Source: Rhizophagus clarus
Lineage: Eukaryota; Glomeromycota; Glomeromycetes; Glomerales; Glomeraceae
Length of the DNA stretch: 64,000 nucleotides
Assembly: GCA_015698045.1 (NCBI GenBank)
Contig: BLAL01000239.1
Location: forward strand, 1,612,001 to 1,676,000
Reading direction: 5' to 3'
Made by a program: the position numbers and the translations under genes. Each line of letters starts with the position of its first letter. Position 1 is the stretch's first letter. Below, piece after piece: positions 44,852 to 54,916 of the stretch. The notes beneath the pieces were generated by a model. That model was given only the letters and a program-made list of their open reading frames with translations. It made no database searches and was not told the DNA's origin.

Positions 44852-46327
44852 ATGGCTTATAGCTTTTATTCGAATATGCCTCAAACTATTGAAAAACCTG
44901 AGTACATTAAAGATTATCTAAATTTGGCACGAGATGACCCTATTCCAATTGCCTGTATTGAAAAAATAGAACGATTAGCTCAAAGTATTGCTATCAATGT
45001 AGTAGGTGATCATACTTATATTTCTAAAAGTCCAGCACAAAGAAGAATAACCCTCACTCTCACTAATGGACACTATTCTCTCGTACTCAATCCAGATAGA
45101 AAACATTCTAGCTTTGAATGTAAAAGGCCAAAAAAGTTTATAACTTATCAGGAGAATGAAGTAAATGATATAGTTCACATATATAATGGAAAGGCAATTA
45201 AGTCTATTACCGTCCAGCAATTTCAAAAACTTAAGTTTAGCAAAAACTACTCCTTCGTTCCAGTTAAATGTCAAGAATCATTGGAAAAGGCATATATCAG
45301 AATTAATGCTGAACGAGATGCCTTTTTACAGGAAACGAAAAAGCTAGGCCTTCCAATTGATATATCATTACTTGATTGGAACATAAAGAAAACGGCTCTT
45401 TGGCTATTTGAAAAATTAAGTGTAGGTATTCCTGCTAATGAACCTCTTGATGCGCTTGAAGCACAATGGATAAGTAAAGCAATGATGGGAGGGATTATCT
45501 GGGCACAAAATAACTGGAAAGGATATGGAAGAAGTTACAATAAAACAAGTCTTTATCCTAGTATTCAGCAATCAGCTGTAAATTTTCCTATTGGTAAAGG
45601 TAAGTTTCAAATATTAAAAGACTTTACTAACCATTGAGGATATAGCCATTTTGGAATATTTCGTACAAGTATTGAAAAGAGGGATACCCCACTATTTTGA
45701 TATAATTATCATAATGTATATACTCATATTGATCTTACACGTGCCAAAGCTCTTGGTCTTCAAGTTACATTAATTCAGGATGAAGTCTCTAATGCCCTTA
45801 TTTATGAAAAAGAAACCCGAATTCAAGGTAATGTAATCTTTGGAGAGTATGTAAATTTTCTCTTAAAAATTAAAAATCAAGGTGGTATCGCTAGCCAAGT
45901 AGCTAAAAGAATTCTTAATACACTATGGGGTGCACTTTGCCAAAGAAAGAAAACATACAAGACTCTTACAACATCGAGTAAGTCTTTTGACTTTCCAGAT
46001 GGTGAGGTATTAGACTCGATTGTACCAATAGGAGAAGAGCAGTGGAGATTCCAATTTACGAATCCAGGTAATCCCTTTAAAGGTGAATACCCAAGAATTG
46101 CCCCATTTCTTCTAGTACATGGTCGAAAGTTTATTTCTGAAATGGTACAACCCTATGTAGATAAAGTCAGGCGTATTCATACTGATGGATTTATTCTAGA
46201 AGATGTTAACAACTCTCCTCTTTATACCTACTCTAAAGATGCATTTAAGACTCTAAAAGCTCTTAAATTTGAAAGAGAAGGAGAGTATCATGTAAAAAAT
46301 GCTAACCAAGTGGTATGGACTATATAA
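44852..46327 (+). pseudogene. B-family DNA polymerase (Polinton type), two in-frame TGAs
   Basis: 492 codons in one frame. Motif A is Y-N-K-T-S-L-Y-P-S with Asn codon AAT at 45539, where the family has Asp; motif B is I-L-N-T-L-W-G near residue 355; motif C is I-H-T-D-G-F with Asp at 46184. It would copy the element's DNA, probably by protein priming. TGA at 45635 and 45698 both stand in aromatic contexts that suggest former Trp codons. At about 490 aa it is much shorter than usual Polinton polymerases, and I see no 3'-5' exonuclease motifs before motif A, so the N-terminus may be missing or encoded apart. Confidence 0.75.
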
Positions 46328-46363
46328 TTAAATATTTTTTTTCTTAGATGTAGTAATAAAAAA

Positions 46364-46786
46364 ATGGAACACGACTCATTTCCATTCACAAACAAACATC
46401 CTAGTTTTATCAAGCATGAAACATATTTGGCTGAAATTATAGAAGCTTTAAAGAATGTTATATTGGCAGGTTTACGAGATGGATACAGTAAAGAAAGTTA
46501 TCTTATAAAAAATCACGTAAACTATATTAAGAAAATAGAGTCTGCCAATAATCCAGAAGGTTATATTCATTATACAGCTAAGAAATTATTGCCAAATAAA
46601 GAATCGCATGCTGAGAAGGTTGCCATGATTCGAGCAAAGTATTCACATAATCCAGATCTTGCTTTTAGTATTATAAAGGTCTATGATTTATATAATTGTA
46701 TTCCTAAGGAAGTACCACCTAGACGTAAACTTAATGAAAATGAAGCTAAAGATATATTAGCTGAACTTCTTAGCAATAAGCCATAA
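46364..46786 (+). CDS. Unknown Polinton protein, 140 aa
   Basis: An intact frame 36 bases after the polymerase. It is helical and basic with no recognised motif. Two short inverted repeats (46808-46895) follow its stop. Confidence 0.5.
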   Translation: MEHDSFPFTNKHPSFIKHETYLAEIIEALKNVILAGLRDGYSKESYLIKNHVNYIKKIESANNPEGYIHYTAKKLLPNKESHAEKVAMIRAKYSHNPDLAFSIIKVYDLYNCIPKEVPPRRKLNENEAKDILAELLSNKP

Positions 46787-46799
46787 ATTTATTATTAAA

Positions 46800-46912
46800 A
46801 ATTTGCATAAAGACTGATGACGAAGTAATTTTGTCACTAGGCATTTTTCATTTTTTTGTATAAAGGCTGATGACGAAGTAACTTTGTCACTAGGTATTAT
46901 TTATTTTTAGAA
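46800..46912. repeat. Two direct copies of a TGACGAAGTAA..TTGTCACTAGG hairpin
   Basis: The sequence GATGACGAAGTAA(T/C)TTTGTCACTAGG occurs twice about 55 bases apart. Each can fold with TGAC pairing GTCA. They sit between convergently spaced gene blocks and before the next start, so they could be terminators or regulator sites. Confidence 0.6.
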
Positions 46913-46940
46913 AAAATCATAATTGAACATAGCCTATACT
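46910..46940 (+). promoter_or_regulatory. Promoter-like motif shared with the TIR end
   Basis: AAAAAATCATAATTGAACATAG here matches AAAAAATCGTAATTAAACATAG at 42000-42020. Both lie 40-70 bases before a plus-strand start codon, which suggests a common element promoter. Confidence 0.45.
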
Positions 46941-46960
46941 AATATATTAATAAAAAAAGA

Positions 46961-47541
46961 TGAGTGCTAATAGATATACTATTAATCCATTGACTGGTAG
47001 AACAATTCGTGTTGGCGGTTCAACATTCAATTAGCTAGTTATAGAAGCATATGATTATCTTGATAGTGGATTGGTTCGAAGAGCAACTGCACCTTCACTT
47101 ACAGAAGCAAGGCAAAGTTATCTCAATATAGAAACTGGACGTATGGTTCAATATAGGACTAGAACGTATTTTTATTTAATTCAAAGGGCTTATGAAATAA
47201 TAGAAGATTATTATCTTGTTCCTCCAAGATTTGTAAAAATTGTGCAATCCTATCCTTCTCTATTATATTTACATGGTACTCAAAGAAGACTTGAACATAT
47301 TGATGTTGCACTTAGAAGAGTTAACTTTTATGCTAAACGGAATCAGCTTAATCCAGACTATAGGCAAAGGGTTGAAGAAACACGCCAATTTGTTGAAAGA
47401 AGACAAAGAGAAACACAATAAGAGGCACAATTAAAAAGGCTTGCCAAACTTAACATTGCCTTATGTAAAGAGTGCCAAATGCCTGTAAATCTTAATAAGT
47501 TACCTGAAAACGGTCTTTGTGAAGACTGCAGTAAAGAATAA
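46961..47541 (+). pseudogene. Adaptor-motif and zinc-ribbon protein, in-frame TAG and TAA
   Basis: The N-terminus has N-P-L-T-G-R-T-I-R-V-G-G-S-T-F followed by TAG and L-V, the pattern of the viral 2-cysteine adaptor motif without the cysteines. The middle is basic and helical. After TAA at 47419-47421 the same frame ends with C-K-E-C...C-E-D-C, a likely zinc ribbon. Both stops are one C-to-T change from Gln codons. Adaptor motifs of this kind occur in giant-virus proteins. Its role here is unknown. Confidence 0.5.
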
Positions 47542-48367
47542 ATATAAAAAACAGGTAATTAAATTATCATATTCGCCGATTTTCAGAATTAACAAAATTA
47601 GCCTAAATTAAGGAATTTGATGATAATTATATAAAAATTAAGTTAAATAAGTTTTACAAAAAGGATCACTCTTGTGCTATATGATCATATGACACAAATA
47701 TCGAGAAATTACTTCAACAAAAGTAGCGTTAAAAAATTTTTTTCTTTCGTAAACTCCATATTAAACTCCCCATCAACTTCCCCATCAAACTTTTCCACCA
47801 GTTTTTACATTATGTAAGTTGAGAATTTTGGCAAGTATATTAGTAGTTATTTTACATTAAATATAACTTGGAGCTATTTTTTTATTTTTTTTTCAATAGT
47901 TTATAAAAAAAAATTTATTTAAGCAGCAAAATTATTCAAAAATAATCTTTCAATAAATAAATAATTCTAAGATTAATAACGATGTTTTAGTGAATTTAAA
48001 TTATATATTGATTAGTTTATTTAGTTAAAATCTATTTGATATTCGTTATTAATTATTTTTCAATTAATTTTTTTTTGTTAAATCATTATTCTGGTGCTTA
48101 TTCTTACTTTTTTTTTTAAATAAACTAATTTTATAATATTTTTATTCCTTTTTTTAGAAATTTCTTCTACTGGTTTTAGGTTAAAGAGGTAAATTTTTTT
48201 GGAAAAAGTCTTAAAAGTTTTTTTAAGTATTTTTTGGCTTATTTTTTCTTATGTAAGGACGGTTTTGATCGATTTTAATTGGTATTGCGCCACATAATTG
48301 ATGATCAGCAAATTCCTCAAATCAGCGCATATGTTTTATTTTTTATATAGAAAATTTCGAATAAAAG
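47542..48367. other. AT-rich gap inside the Polinton
   Basis: Long T and A runs; no open frame with family resemblance. It separates the left replication genes from the right packaging/structural half. Confidence 0.5.
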
Positions 48368-48940
48368 ATGGTTAAGCAAATTAGAAAATACTGCCCAGTT
48401 TGTGGACTTGCATTGGCCAAGCCAAGAAGAGACTTATCTACTATCAAATTTTGACGTACAGTGCATGGATGTGCTGATATAGATAGCTTGCATGAAAGTA
48501 TATATAAGCTAATCAAAATATTTAGATGTGTTTCACAAGATGATGAACTTACTTTTGCCTTTACTCGAGACTATGAGTATCAGTTGGAATTTTATGATTT
48601 CTCTGTACCAGAAGAATTTGAATCGATTAAGATTTGGCTACTCAAACAGATTAATGGGTTGGATAGAAATGTAAAGGAAAAAGCTTTATATCGATTATTA
48701 TTTAATTTATATGTAGAAGAAGGGATAAATGAACCCTTTGCCGTATTTTATGATATATATTGTGATAAAGTGAATAATCCATTAAGCAAAAACTTTGTTT
48801 CTCATGCATTGAGGGCTCTTGGTCTAGTAACGAAAATGTCAAGAATAGTAGTAGATGGCAGGGAAAAAAGTATTATATCTATAAATGCGACTAGAGAAGA
48901 GTTGCTTGAGCTTTTTAGAAAGAATGGAATAGACTATTGA
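48368..48940 (+). pseudogene. Unknown Polinton protein with N-terminal C-P-V-C, one in-frame TGA
   Basis: 191 codons from ATG 48368 with K-Y-C-P-V-C-G near the start and TGA at 48452-48454, one C-to-T change from CGA (Arg). The remaining 159 codons are open. The N-terminal cysteines suggest a zinc site. The C-terminal region (K-N-F-V-S-H-A-L-R-A-L-G) looks like a winged-helix-type DNA-binding fold, as in poxvirus/phage helicase C-termini, but this is tentative. Its 3' end overlaps the convergent ATPase frame by 26 bases. Confidence 0.45.
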
Positions 48941-50216
48941 TTTCTACCTGCAAGATAGGCTTCTTCATTAAGCCATCATTGAATAGTTTTAGAAGTGCTT
49001 CGATGCCTTCTATTATTTTTTTATCACTTAGAGGATGCTCATTCAAAAGTTCTCTATATCAATCAAAAGGTGATACTGATACTGGGAAGTTATCTCTAGT
49101 AACATATATATTCTTAACTTGAGATAGGAATTTCTTATACTCATCTCCAAGAGTACGATTATTTATTCTATAAGCTTCTCTAAAAACATATTTAGCCCAA
49201 ATATCTGAATTTTTTGCCTTCAATAAGGCGTCTTGTTTCAAGTAAAGTTTACGTTTCTTAGGAGAAGGAAAGTTCTGGGCAAATTCTTCTAACAAATTAT
49301 TCTTTTTAGCTTCGGCTATTGCCTTCTGTCCATAAGAAGTAAATTGACTAAAATCATTCTTGGATGATTCTAAAATTATTCTAGAATCATTCTTGGATGA
49401 TCTTAGATCAATCTTAGATGAATCTGTGATGATTTTAGAATCATTCTTGAATGATCTTAGATCGATCTTAGATGAACACGTGATCATTCTAAAATCATTA
49501 TTGGATGATTCCATAATAGTTCTAAGGCTAGTATCCCATCGAACTCTAATTGATAGGAGATCAGTTTTAGGACGTCTCAAGTCAAATACTATGAATTCTC
49601 TACTTAAAGTTAGTTCGTCAATTATTGGAGCAAGAGAATCTGATTCATTAGTATATTGTCTAATAATACACTTTGTATTACTTAAACTGCCATGTTCACC
49701 ATGTAGAGAAATATAATTTACATTTTCTCGAATTGCTTTTGGGATAGCATAGAATCTTTGGGCTACATAAATAGCTGAAATATTTCTATGTTGTCCATGA
49801 GTAAAATAACCAGTTATTTTTTCTTGAATATTTTTAGGGGCATCCTTTAAATCCTTAAATATAACTACAGTAGCAATTTTGGGATCAAAGTCTTCTACAT
49901 CTGGCATTTGGTGATATGAGATTGCTTCGAATGCTACACTTTCATCATCATCAAAGAAATCCTTTACTATTTACCATTTAGGTTCGTCTAAATATCTACC
50001 AATAAGAACTATTTCATCGCAAAGAATATATCGAGTCCCATCCTCCTTGGCTTTTGCGTCTCCTATTAGTAAATTAATAAACATAGTAGTCTTTTTAGAA
50101 TCTGAGCTACCAGCTACAGCAAGACGAAAGGGCCATATTGGAGCATATTCATTTCCTTGCCTAGTATCACTACTATATTCATCCAAATTATACATATATA
50201 AGTCTATTTTAAGCAA
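48915..50216 (-). pseudogene. A32/FtsK-HerA-type packaging ATPase, in-frame TAA and TGA
   Basis: 434 codons on the minus strand. The N-terminal part has P-F-R-L-A-V-A-G-S-S-D-S-K-K-T-T, a Walker A in which two glycines are replaced (D and K; GGT-to-GAT and GGA-to-AAA would explain them). Walker B is V-V-I-F-K-D near 49860, followed by F-T-H-G-Q-H-R-N-I-S-A-I-Y-V-A-Q-R, typical of viral genome-packaging ATPases. TAA at 49968-49970 and TGA at 49056-49058 interrupt an otherwise continuous frame. The region 49355-49515 is a direct repeat of S-K-I-D-L-R-S-x-K-N-D-S units. A packaging ATPase implies virion formation by the ancestor. Confidence 0.75.
49355..49515 (-). repeat. Intragenic minisatellite in the ATPase gene
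   Basis: Units such as TCATTCTTGGATGATCTTAG and ATCTTAGATGAATCTGTGAT repeat about three times in frame, adding a Ser/Lys/Asp linker between the ATPase core and the C-terminal region. Confidence 0.7.
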
Positions 50217-50247
50217 TTAGTAGTATATAGTATATAGTATATTCAAA

Positions 50248-50883
50248 ATGGCATATATTCCCACTGATCCTACAGGGCCCCCTTCAGCACATTTAGTAGC
50301 AATGGATATTAATCAGCTAATTAATGCACTTAAGAATGATGCAGATGCCCTGCTGGTAAATGGTCAAATGACTGTTACACCAAATCTTATAAATATTAAT
50401 CACGAGATTAAGCATATTATTGGATTGATTATAGCTCATGGTATACAGGTTGAAGAAAGAGCAAGACAAACTAGGGAAGAGCTTGATACTTTGACTGGTT
50501 TATTAAAGTATTTGCAAGAAGTGACTAATGCTAGAAAATGTGAGATTCATGGTATTAGACAACGTCTTATTGCATGTTAAAATGAGAGGAACAGATTGCA
50601 AAATGAGAGAAATCATCTGGTAAATGCAAATCGTGATCAAGCTAATCAATTACAAAATCAGTAAGTACGGCAAAGAAGAATTAGGGATACTTTGCAACAA
50701 AGAAATAATAGATTAACACACTAACTTGCAATAGAATGACTTACATCTAGAAACTTAGGACGAATTCGTGATAGAATGCAAGCACAATTGACTGCTCTTA
50801 GAATTCAGGTGCAGTGGTTTCGAATTAGACAAGCTGGACCCATAATTAACAATCCTCATCCAGATAATCCACAAGTAATATGA
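50248..50883 (+). pseudogene. Coiled-coil Polinton protein, four in-frame stops
   Basis: 212 codons from ATG 50248 to TGA 50881-50883, which overlaps the next ATG in ATGA. The start is Pro-rich, then long helices (A-R-Q-T-R-E-E-L; R-N-R-L-Q-N-E-R-N-H-L). In-frame TAA at 50578, TAA near 50662, TAA near 50722 and TGA near 50737 each lie one C-to-T change from Gln or Arg. No frameshift. It precedes the Gag-like gene with translational overlap, so it may be a structural partner. Confidence 0.5.
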
Positions 50884-52331
50884 CTACCGTTGCAATAGGA
50901 ATGCCAGTTTTTGCTGGAAATGATGAAGATGATCTTGAGAAATTCTTTGAGTTATATAAGGTCTATATTCATAGTATTGGAATTGATCTATCGGCTGTTG
51001 CTGGTAATCCAGCAGGTTGGGAGAAAGCTATGGGTATACTTCGTGCTTGCTTAACTGGTCCAGCTACCAGATGGTATGATAGTAATATTTTAGGAAAGAG
51101 AGTTAAGCTTAGAAATATTCTTCTTCGTCTTGCACATGGTAATGAGGTGGCATTTAAGGCTTTGGCTGGTAATGCTGCTAATTGTCCAGTAAATACATGG
51201 GTTAACCCTTCTGGTGCAAGAAATATTATGGCATCTGGTGGTGTAGGTGCTAATGTTCCAGTTACTAATGTCTGGCCTGATTATGCCATAGAAGAGAATA
51301 GAGATATTTGGCTAAATCGGACTGGTATAGAGTTTACTAATGACCCTTTTAACCACAATGTTGTTGGTAGTGCAGCTGGAGCTGGTGTTGCAATTGCTGG
51401 TGAAGCAGATGTCGGTTAACCATATGTAATCCCAGCCTATCCCTGTCATGTTCTAATTAAAATGCACAATGAATTTCCTACACAGCAGAATGCTAGACGT
51501 CAGTTAAGATTTGGTAATCTTTTTCAAGAAAGTATGCCAGTTCGAGATTTCTATGATAAAGTTAGAAGAAGTATTGAGTTATTAGGCTATGGTAATGATG
51601 TTTTAGTTAATCAGTTTCTAAGAGGTCTGAATGATAATTGTGCTATTAAGGCTGAAAGAATTGGTGCTGAACGGGATATAGAGGAATTGGTAGGTCTTCT
51701 TGAACGAGTTGAAAAAAGAAAGGCTGAATTACGTCTTGGTAGAGAAAGACAAGAAAATATACGTTATCAGAGGGATAGACAAATTATTCCAGAGCAATTG
51801 CTACCAGTTAGTCAGGAGCCAGTTATATTAAAACCAGTCCAACATCATGCAGTTACCCAAGGAGAAATGAGTCGATTATTGCAACAACAGGCTGAAGGGT
51901 TTCAATCCCAAATTCGTCAATTACAGGAAAGTCTTAAGGCTCGAGATGTAAAGCCTGTTTATAGATCTAAGCCTAAACCTTGATATCATGATGATTGGGA
52001 ACTTTATGCACAAGATTCATATCCTGATGAAGGTCCTAATCCGTTTGATGAAGATAATAATGATGATAGGCATTTACAACAGATATTTGATATGGCAAGT
52101 GGATCTACTCCTAGACATACATTAGAACAAAGATTAGCTGGTAAAATTGCTAAAAGAATCGCAAAAGCTAGAGAAAGACGTGAAGATCCAGAGTTAAATA
52201 GGGCAATGCGTGAACTTTCCTTGGATGATTATGATGATCCTATAGATACTTCCAATGCTATTCGAGGTGTACTTATAGAACTTGTTCAAGGTGAGAATAG
52301 AGAAATTATGCTTGTCCAAAAAAAAAGATAA
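50880..52331 (+). pseudogene. Retroelement-type Gag-like protein, two in-frame stops
   Basis: 484 codons in one frame. Residues 8-75 resemble a Ty3/gypsy-type capsid N-domain (F-A-G-N-D-E-D-D-L-E-K-F-F, W-E-K-A, L-T-G-P-A-T-R-W-Y). The C-domain follows at about 205-245 (F-Q-E-S-M-P-V-R-D-F-Y-D-K-V and V-N-Q-F-L-R-G-L-N-D-N). The rest is coiled coil and basic/acidic tail. TAA at 51417 and TGA at 51981 are each one transition from Gln and Trp or Arg. A Gly/Ala-rich insertion separates the two capsid halves. It would be expected to self-assemble into shells. Finding it inside a Polinton-like element in place of jelly-roll capsids is unusual. Confidence 0.65.
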
Positions 52332-52348
52332 TTTCAAATAAAAGTAAG

Positions 52349-53029
52349 ATGTCAAACCCTAGTTCTGCATCTAAATCGACATCTAAATTGACATCTAAAT
52401 TGATATCTAAATCAACATCTAAATTGACTGGGGTGGTGAAAATTCCACCAACAAACTTTACTAAAACAGAGCTTATTAATCTTCTAAAGCTTGCTGATAT
52501 CAAAAAGATTATTCAGGAGATCGTCTATAAAATATTAGAAAATTATGTAAGCGCTCCTCAAGAACAACCAGAAGTACAAGAGGAATATTTAGGTCCAATA
52601 GCTATGGATATTGATATTGCTCAGTTGGAAAATTCTAAGGATCTTTTGGCTATAAATGGAAATGTAAATGGGATAGATATTCAGTGTCTAGCCAATTCCT
52701 GTGCTAATGTCTCTTGGATCCAAGAAGAAGTAGTTTCAGAACTAAAACTAAAAGCTGATAAATCTATAAAGCATAGTATTGCTGGTGCGTCAGGGCTAAG
52801 TGAGATACTTGGTATAGTAAAAAATGTATTGATAGAGCTTTTACCAGGATGTATTATTAAAGAAGACCTTGTAATTCTGAAAGGATATAAGCATAGAAAA
52901 ATTGGTTTAAGCCGAACATGTCTTAAAAGGTATAATTATGATATTCATGAATCTAGAAAGCATATCGCTCTTACTTGCAATAATAAAGACTATTTTATTT
53001 TCATAATTCCAGATGCAAATCGAACATAA
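52349..53029 (+). CDS. Retropepsin-like aspartic protease protein, catalytic Asp replaced
   Basis: A 226-aa intact frame. The N-terminus has a five-fold Ser/Lys repeat (S-K-S-T-S-K-L-T). From residue 98 the order of retropepsins is visible: I-N-G-N-V-N-G-I-D-I-Q-C-L-A, then N-S-C-A where D-[ST]-G-A is expected (AAT at 52694), a flap-like A-G-A-S-G-L, and a C-terminal K-I-G-L-S-R-x-C-L. The Asp-to-Asn change is one G-to-A transition and would remove activity. In retroelements such a protease matures Gag, and here it follows the Gag-like gene by 17 bases. Confidence 0.6.
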   Translation: MSNPSSASKSTSKLTSKLISKSTSKLTGVVKIPPTNFTKTELINLLKLADIKKIIQEIVYKILENYVSAPQEQPEVQEEYLGPIAMDIDIAQLENSKDLLAINGNVNGIDIQCLANSCANVSWIQEEVVSELKLKADKSIKHSIAGASGLSEILGIVKNVLIELLPGCIIKEDLVILKGYKHRKIGLSRTCLKRYNYDIHESRKHIALTCNNKDYFIFIIPDANRT

Positions 53030-53063
53030 AAAAAAATATAAAATTAGATCCATTCAACATATT

Positions 53064-53660
53064 CTAAGGGTAATCTGGATTTTCATCAGAATCACTTAAA
53101 TCTTCTGAATACTCTGATTGCCAGTTTGCAGGATCGTCTGGATCTTCATCTCCCCAGTAATCTGGTTGCCAAATTGGTTCTTCTGGTTCTCCAAACCATG
53201 TTGGGATTTCATAAGAATCTAATCCATTAGCTAGCATTCGAATATTATCAAGTATACGATTCTTTTCTCTTCCATCTTTCTTATATACAAATCCACCTTA
53301 TAATAAAATTTTTTCTATCTCTACTTGATACGCAAAGGCTTTTTCTTTTTTATCGGCTAAATCCATAAATTTTTTGTATAGAGAATCTTTAAGAGCTTTA
53401 TTCGTACCTGAATATTTAATATAAGCATGATTTAATTCTTCCTTACTATTCTCATAATCTTCTACAGCTTTCCAGTAGTCTTCTTCGGCAAGCTGATCAA
53501 GATAATACATGATGTTACGAGCAATTTCATGTATCTGAAATATATCTGTTCTCTCGAATGAAGTATTAACAATGTGGCTGGTTTTCTTGATTGGAGTATT
53601 TAGCCAATTTTCTACCCATTTTGGGGATATATCTAAGAATGTAGCAATGTCAGTATACAT
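53064..53660 (-). pseudogene. Unknown Polinton protein, one in-frame TAA
   Basis: 199 codons on the minus strand from ATG 53660, interrupted by TAA at 53298-53300 (one change from CAA). The first part is helical with W-V-E-N-W-L, the last part is acidic and Trp-rich (E-P-I-W-Q-P-D-Y-W-G-D-E-D-P). No family is recognised. It is in the same direction as the integrase, about 110 bases downstream of it. Confidence 0.45.
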
Positions 53661-53770
53661 TTTTTAGTATATAATGGATATGTTTAATTTCGAATATTTA
53701 TTATATGATTTACTTTATTATACCCTTATCTTTAATTACATTTTTAGGATTTTTCGAAAAAAAATATAAC

Positions 53771-54916
53771 CTATTTTGTATTATTATAAATGTGTACTAG
53801 ATTGGTGACGTCTTCTTGTAATCTATCAGCTGGTTCTCATGTAGATTCGTCTTCTGGATAGCGCTCCCATTTGACTAAGTATTGGAGTTGACCCTTTCTA
53901 ATACGATGCTTGAGAATTTTCTCAGGTACATATCTTTCTGGCTGACCTCTTATTACTGAATCAGGTAGAGGCTTTTCGTTGATAGGAATGACTTGCAGTT
54001 CTTTTCTAGTATATGCATATCTAGATATTCCTAACCTGCCATGTGGTCCATCAAGTAAATATGTAGGTGGTTGTTCAGGAGAAAGGATAAGCTTTTTAAT
54101 TATATGAACTTTTGGATCCCATTTAATGTCTCCTATTCTGAACTTACCATGTAATTTTTTTTCAAGTACTGATATAGGTTCAAGAAGTTTAGTTCAAACT
54201 TGTGTTTCCTCTAATAGTAATTCTGTATTTTTGTCTATTTTAGATGGACCTTCTGGGATTTTAGATGGATCTCTTTGCCACTTTTCATTTACTAATCTTA
54301 CTATATCATGGAAATCTTCAGACCATTCAACTGATGTCTCACCAGTTTTTAGTTCCTGTGCTGTCATCCTTTTAAGAAGTGGTTCTTGTATAGCCTGAAT
54401 TGCCCTTTCTGCATATGACTGCTGTTTGTGACGTCCAGGTTCTCCAAGTCTCATCATAACTCCTATACTATTAAGAAAAAAATCACGTATTTGTGAGTTA
54501 GTAAATTCTGAACCAGAATCAGTTTCTAGTCTATGAGTAGGCAGTTGGATACGACCATGTCCATATATTTTAATAAATGCTTTTATTACATTATTAGTAA
54601 ACTTATTTTTAATAGGCTCAACATTTACTCGTCTTCTAGATATTTCTACTACTACGAGAAAATAATGGTATCCTTTGGGATCTATAGGCATTTCTGTTAA
54701 ATCAGACTGCTGAGTAGCATTTTCTTTCCAGACGATTACTTTTGGATGTTCAGATCTTTTTTCCTTTAGAAGTCTTTGATAGATGTTATAATGCTCTTGA
54801 TCTTTAAGAAGACGTGCTGGTACCCATGATAGGTTATAAAATTTGTAATACCTCTCTAAAGGGGTCATATTGTTTAAAATTAAAGATTTACTTCTAGAAT
54901 TCAAATTTGTGATCAT
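53771..54916 (-). pseudogene. Retroviral-type (rve) integrase with chromodomain, two in-frame TGAs
   Basis: 382 codons. The catalytic triad is visible: Asp-72 in Q-S-D-L-T-E-M-P, Asp-133 in E-T-D-S-G-S-E-F, and Glu-170 in Y-A-E-R-A-I, a D,D(~36)E spacing. Past TGA at 54194-54196 the frame continues to a chromodomain (Y-V-P-E-K-I-L-K-H, Y-L-V-K-W, then TGA in place of the second Trp, then E-P-A). Both TGAs sit at likely Trp positions. The enzyme inserts the element into chromosomes, and the chromodomain would steer it to modified histones. The true start may be the later Met at about 54868. No N-terminal HHCC zinc finger is seen. Confidence 0.8.

Noticed and set aside
42082..54916. Mitochondrial plasmid or mitochondrial code (TGA = Trp) as the source of the Polinton genes
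   Set aside because: TAA and TAG also interrupt frames, most Trp codons are TGG, catalytic residues are lost, and an integrase with chromodomain points to the nucleus.
50880..54916. A complete Ty3/gypsy retrotransposon inserted in the element
   Set aside because: No reverse transcriptase, RNase H, LTRs or target duplication; the integrase is on the opposite strand and separated by another gene.
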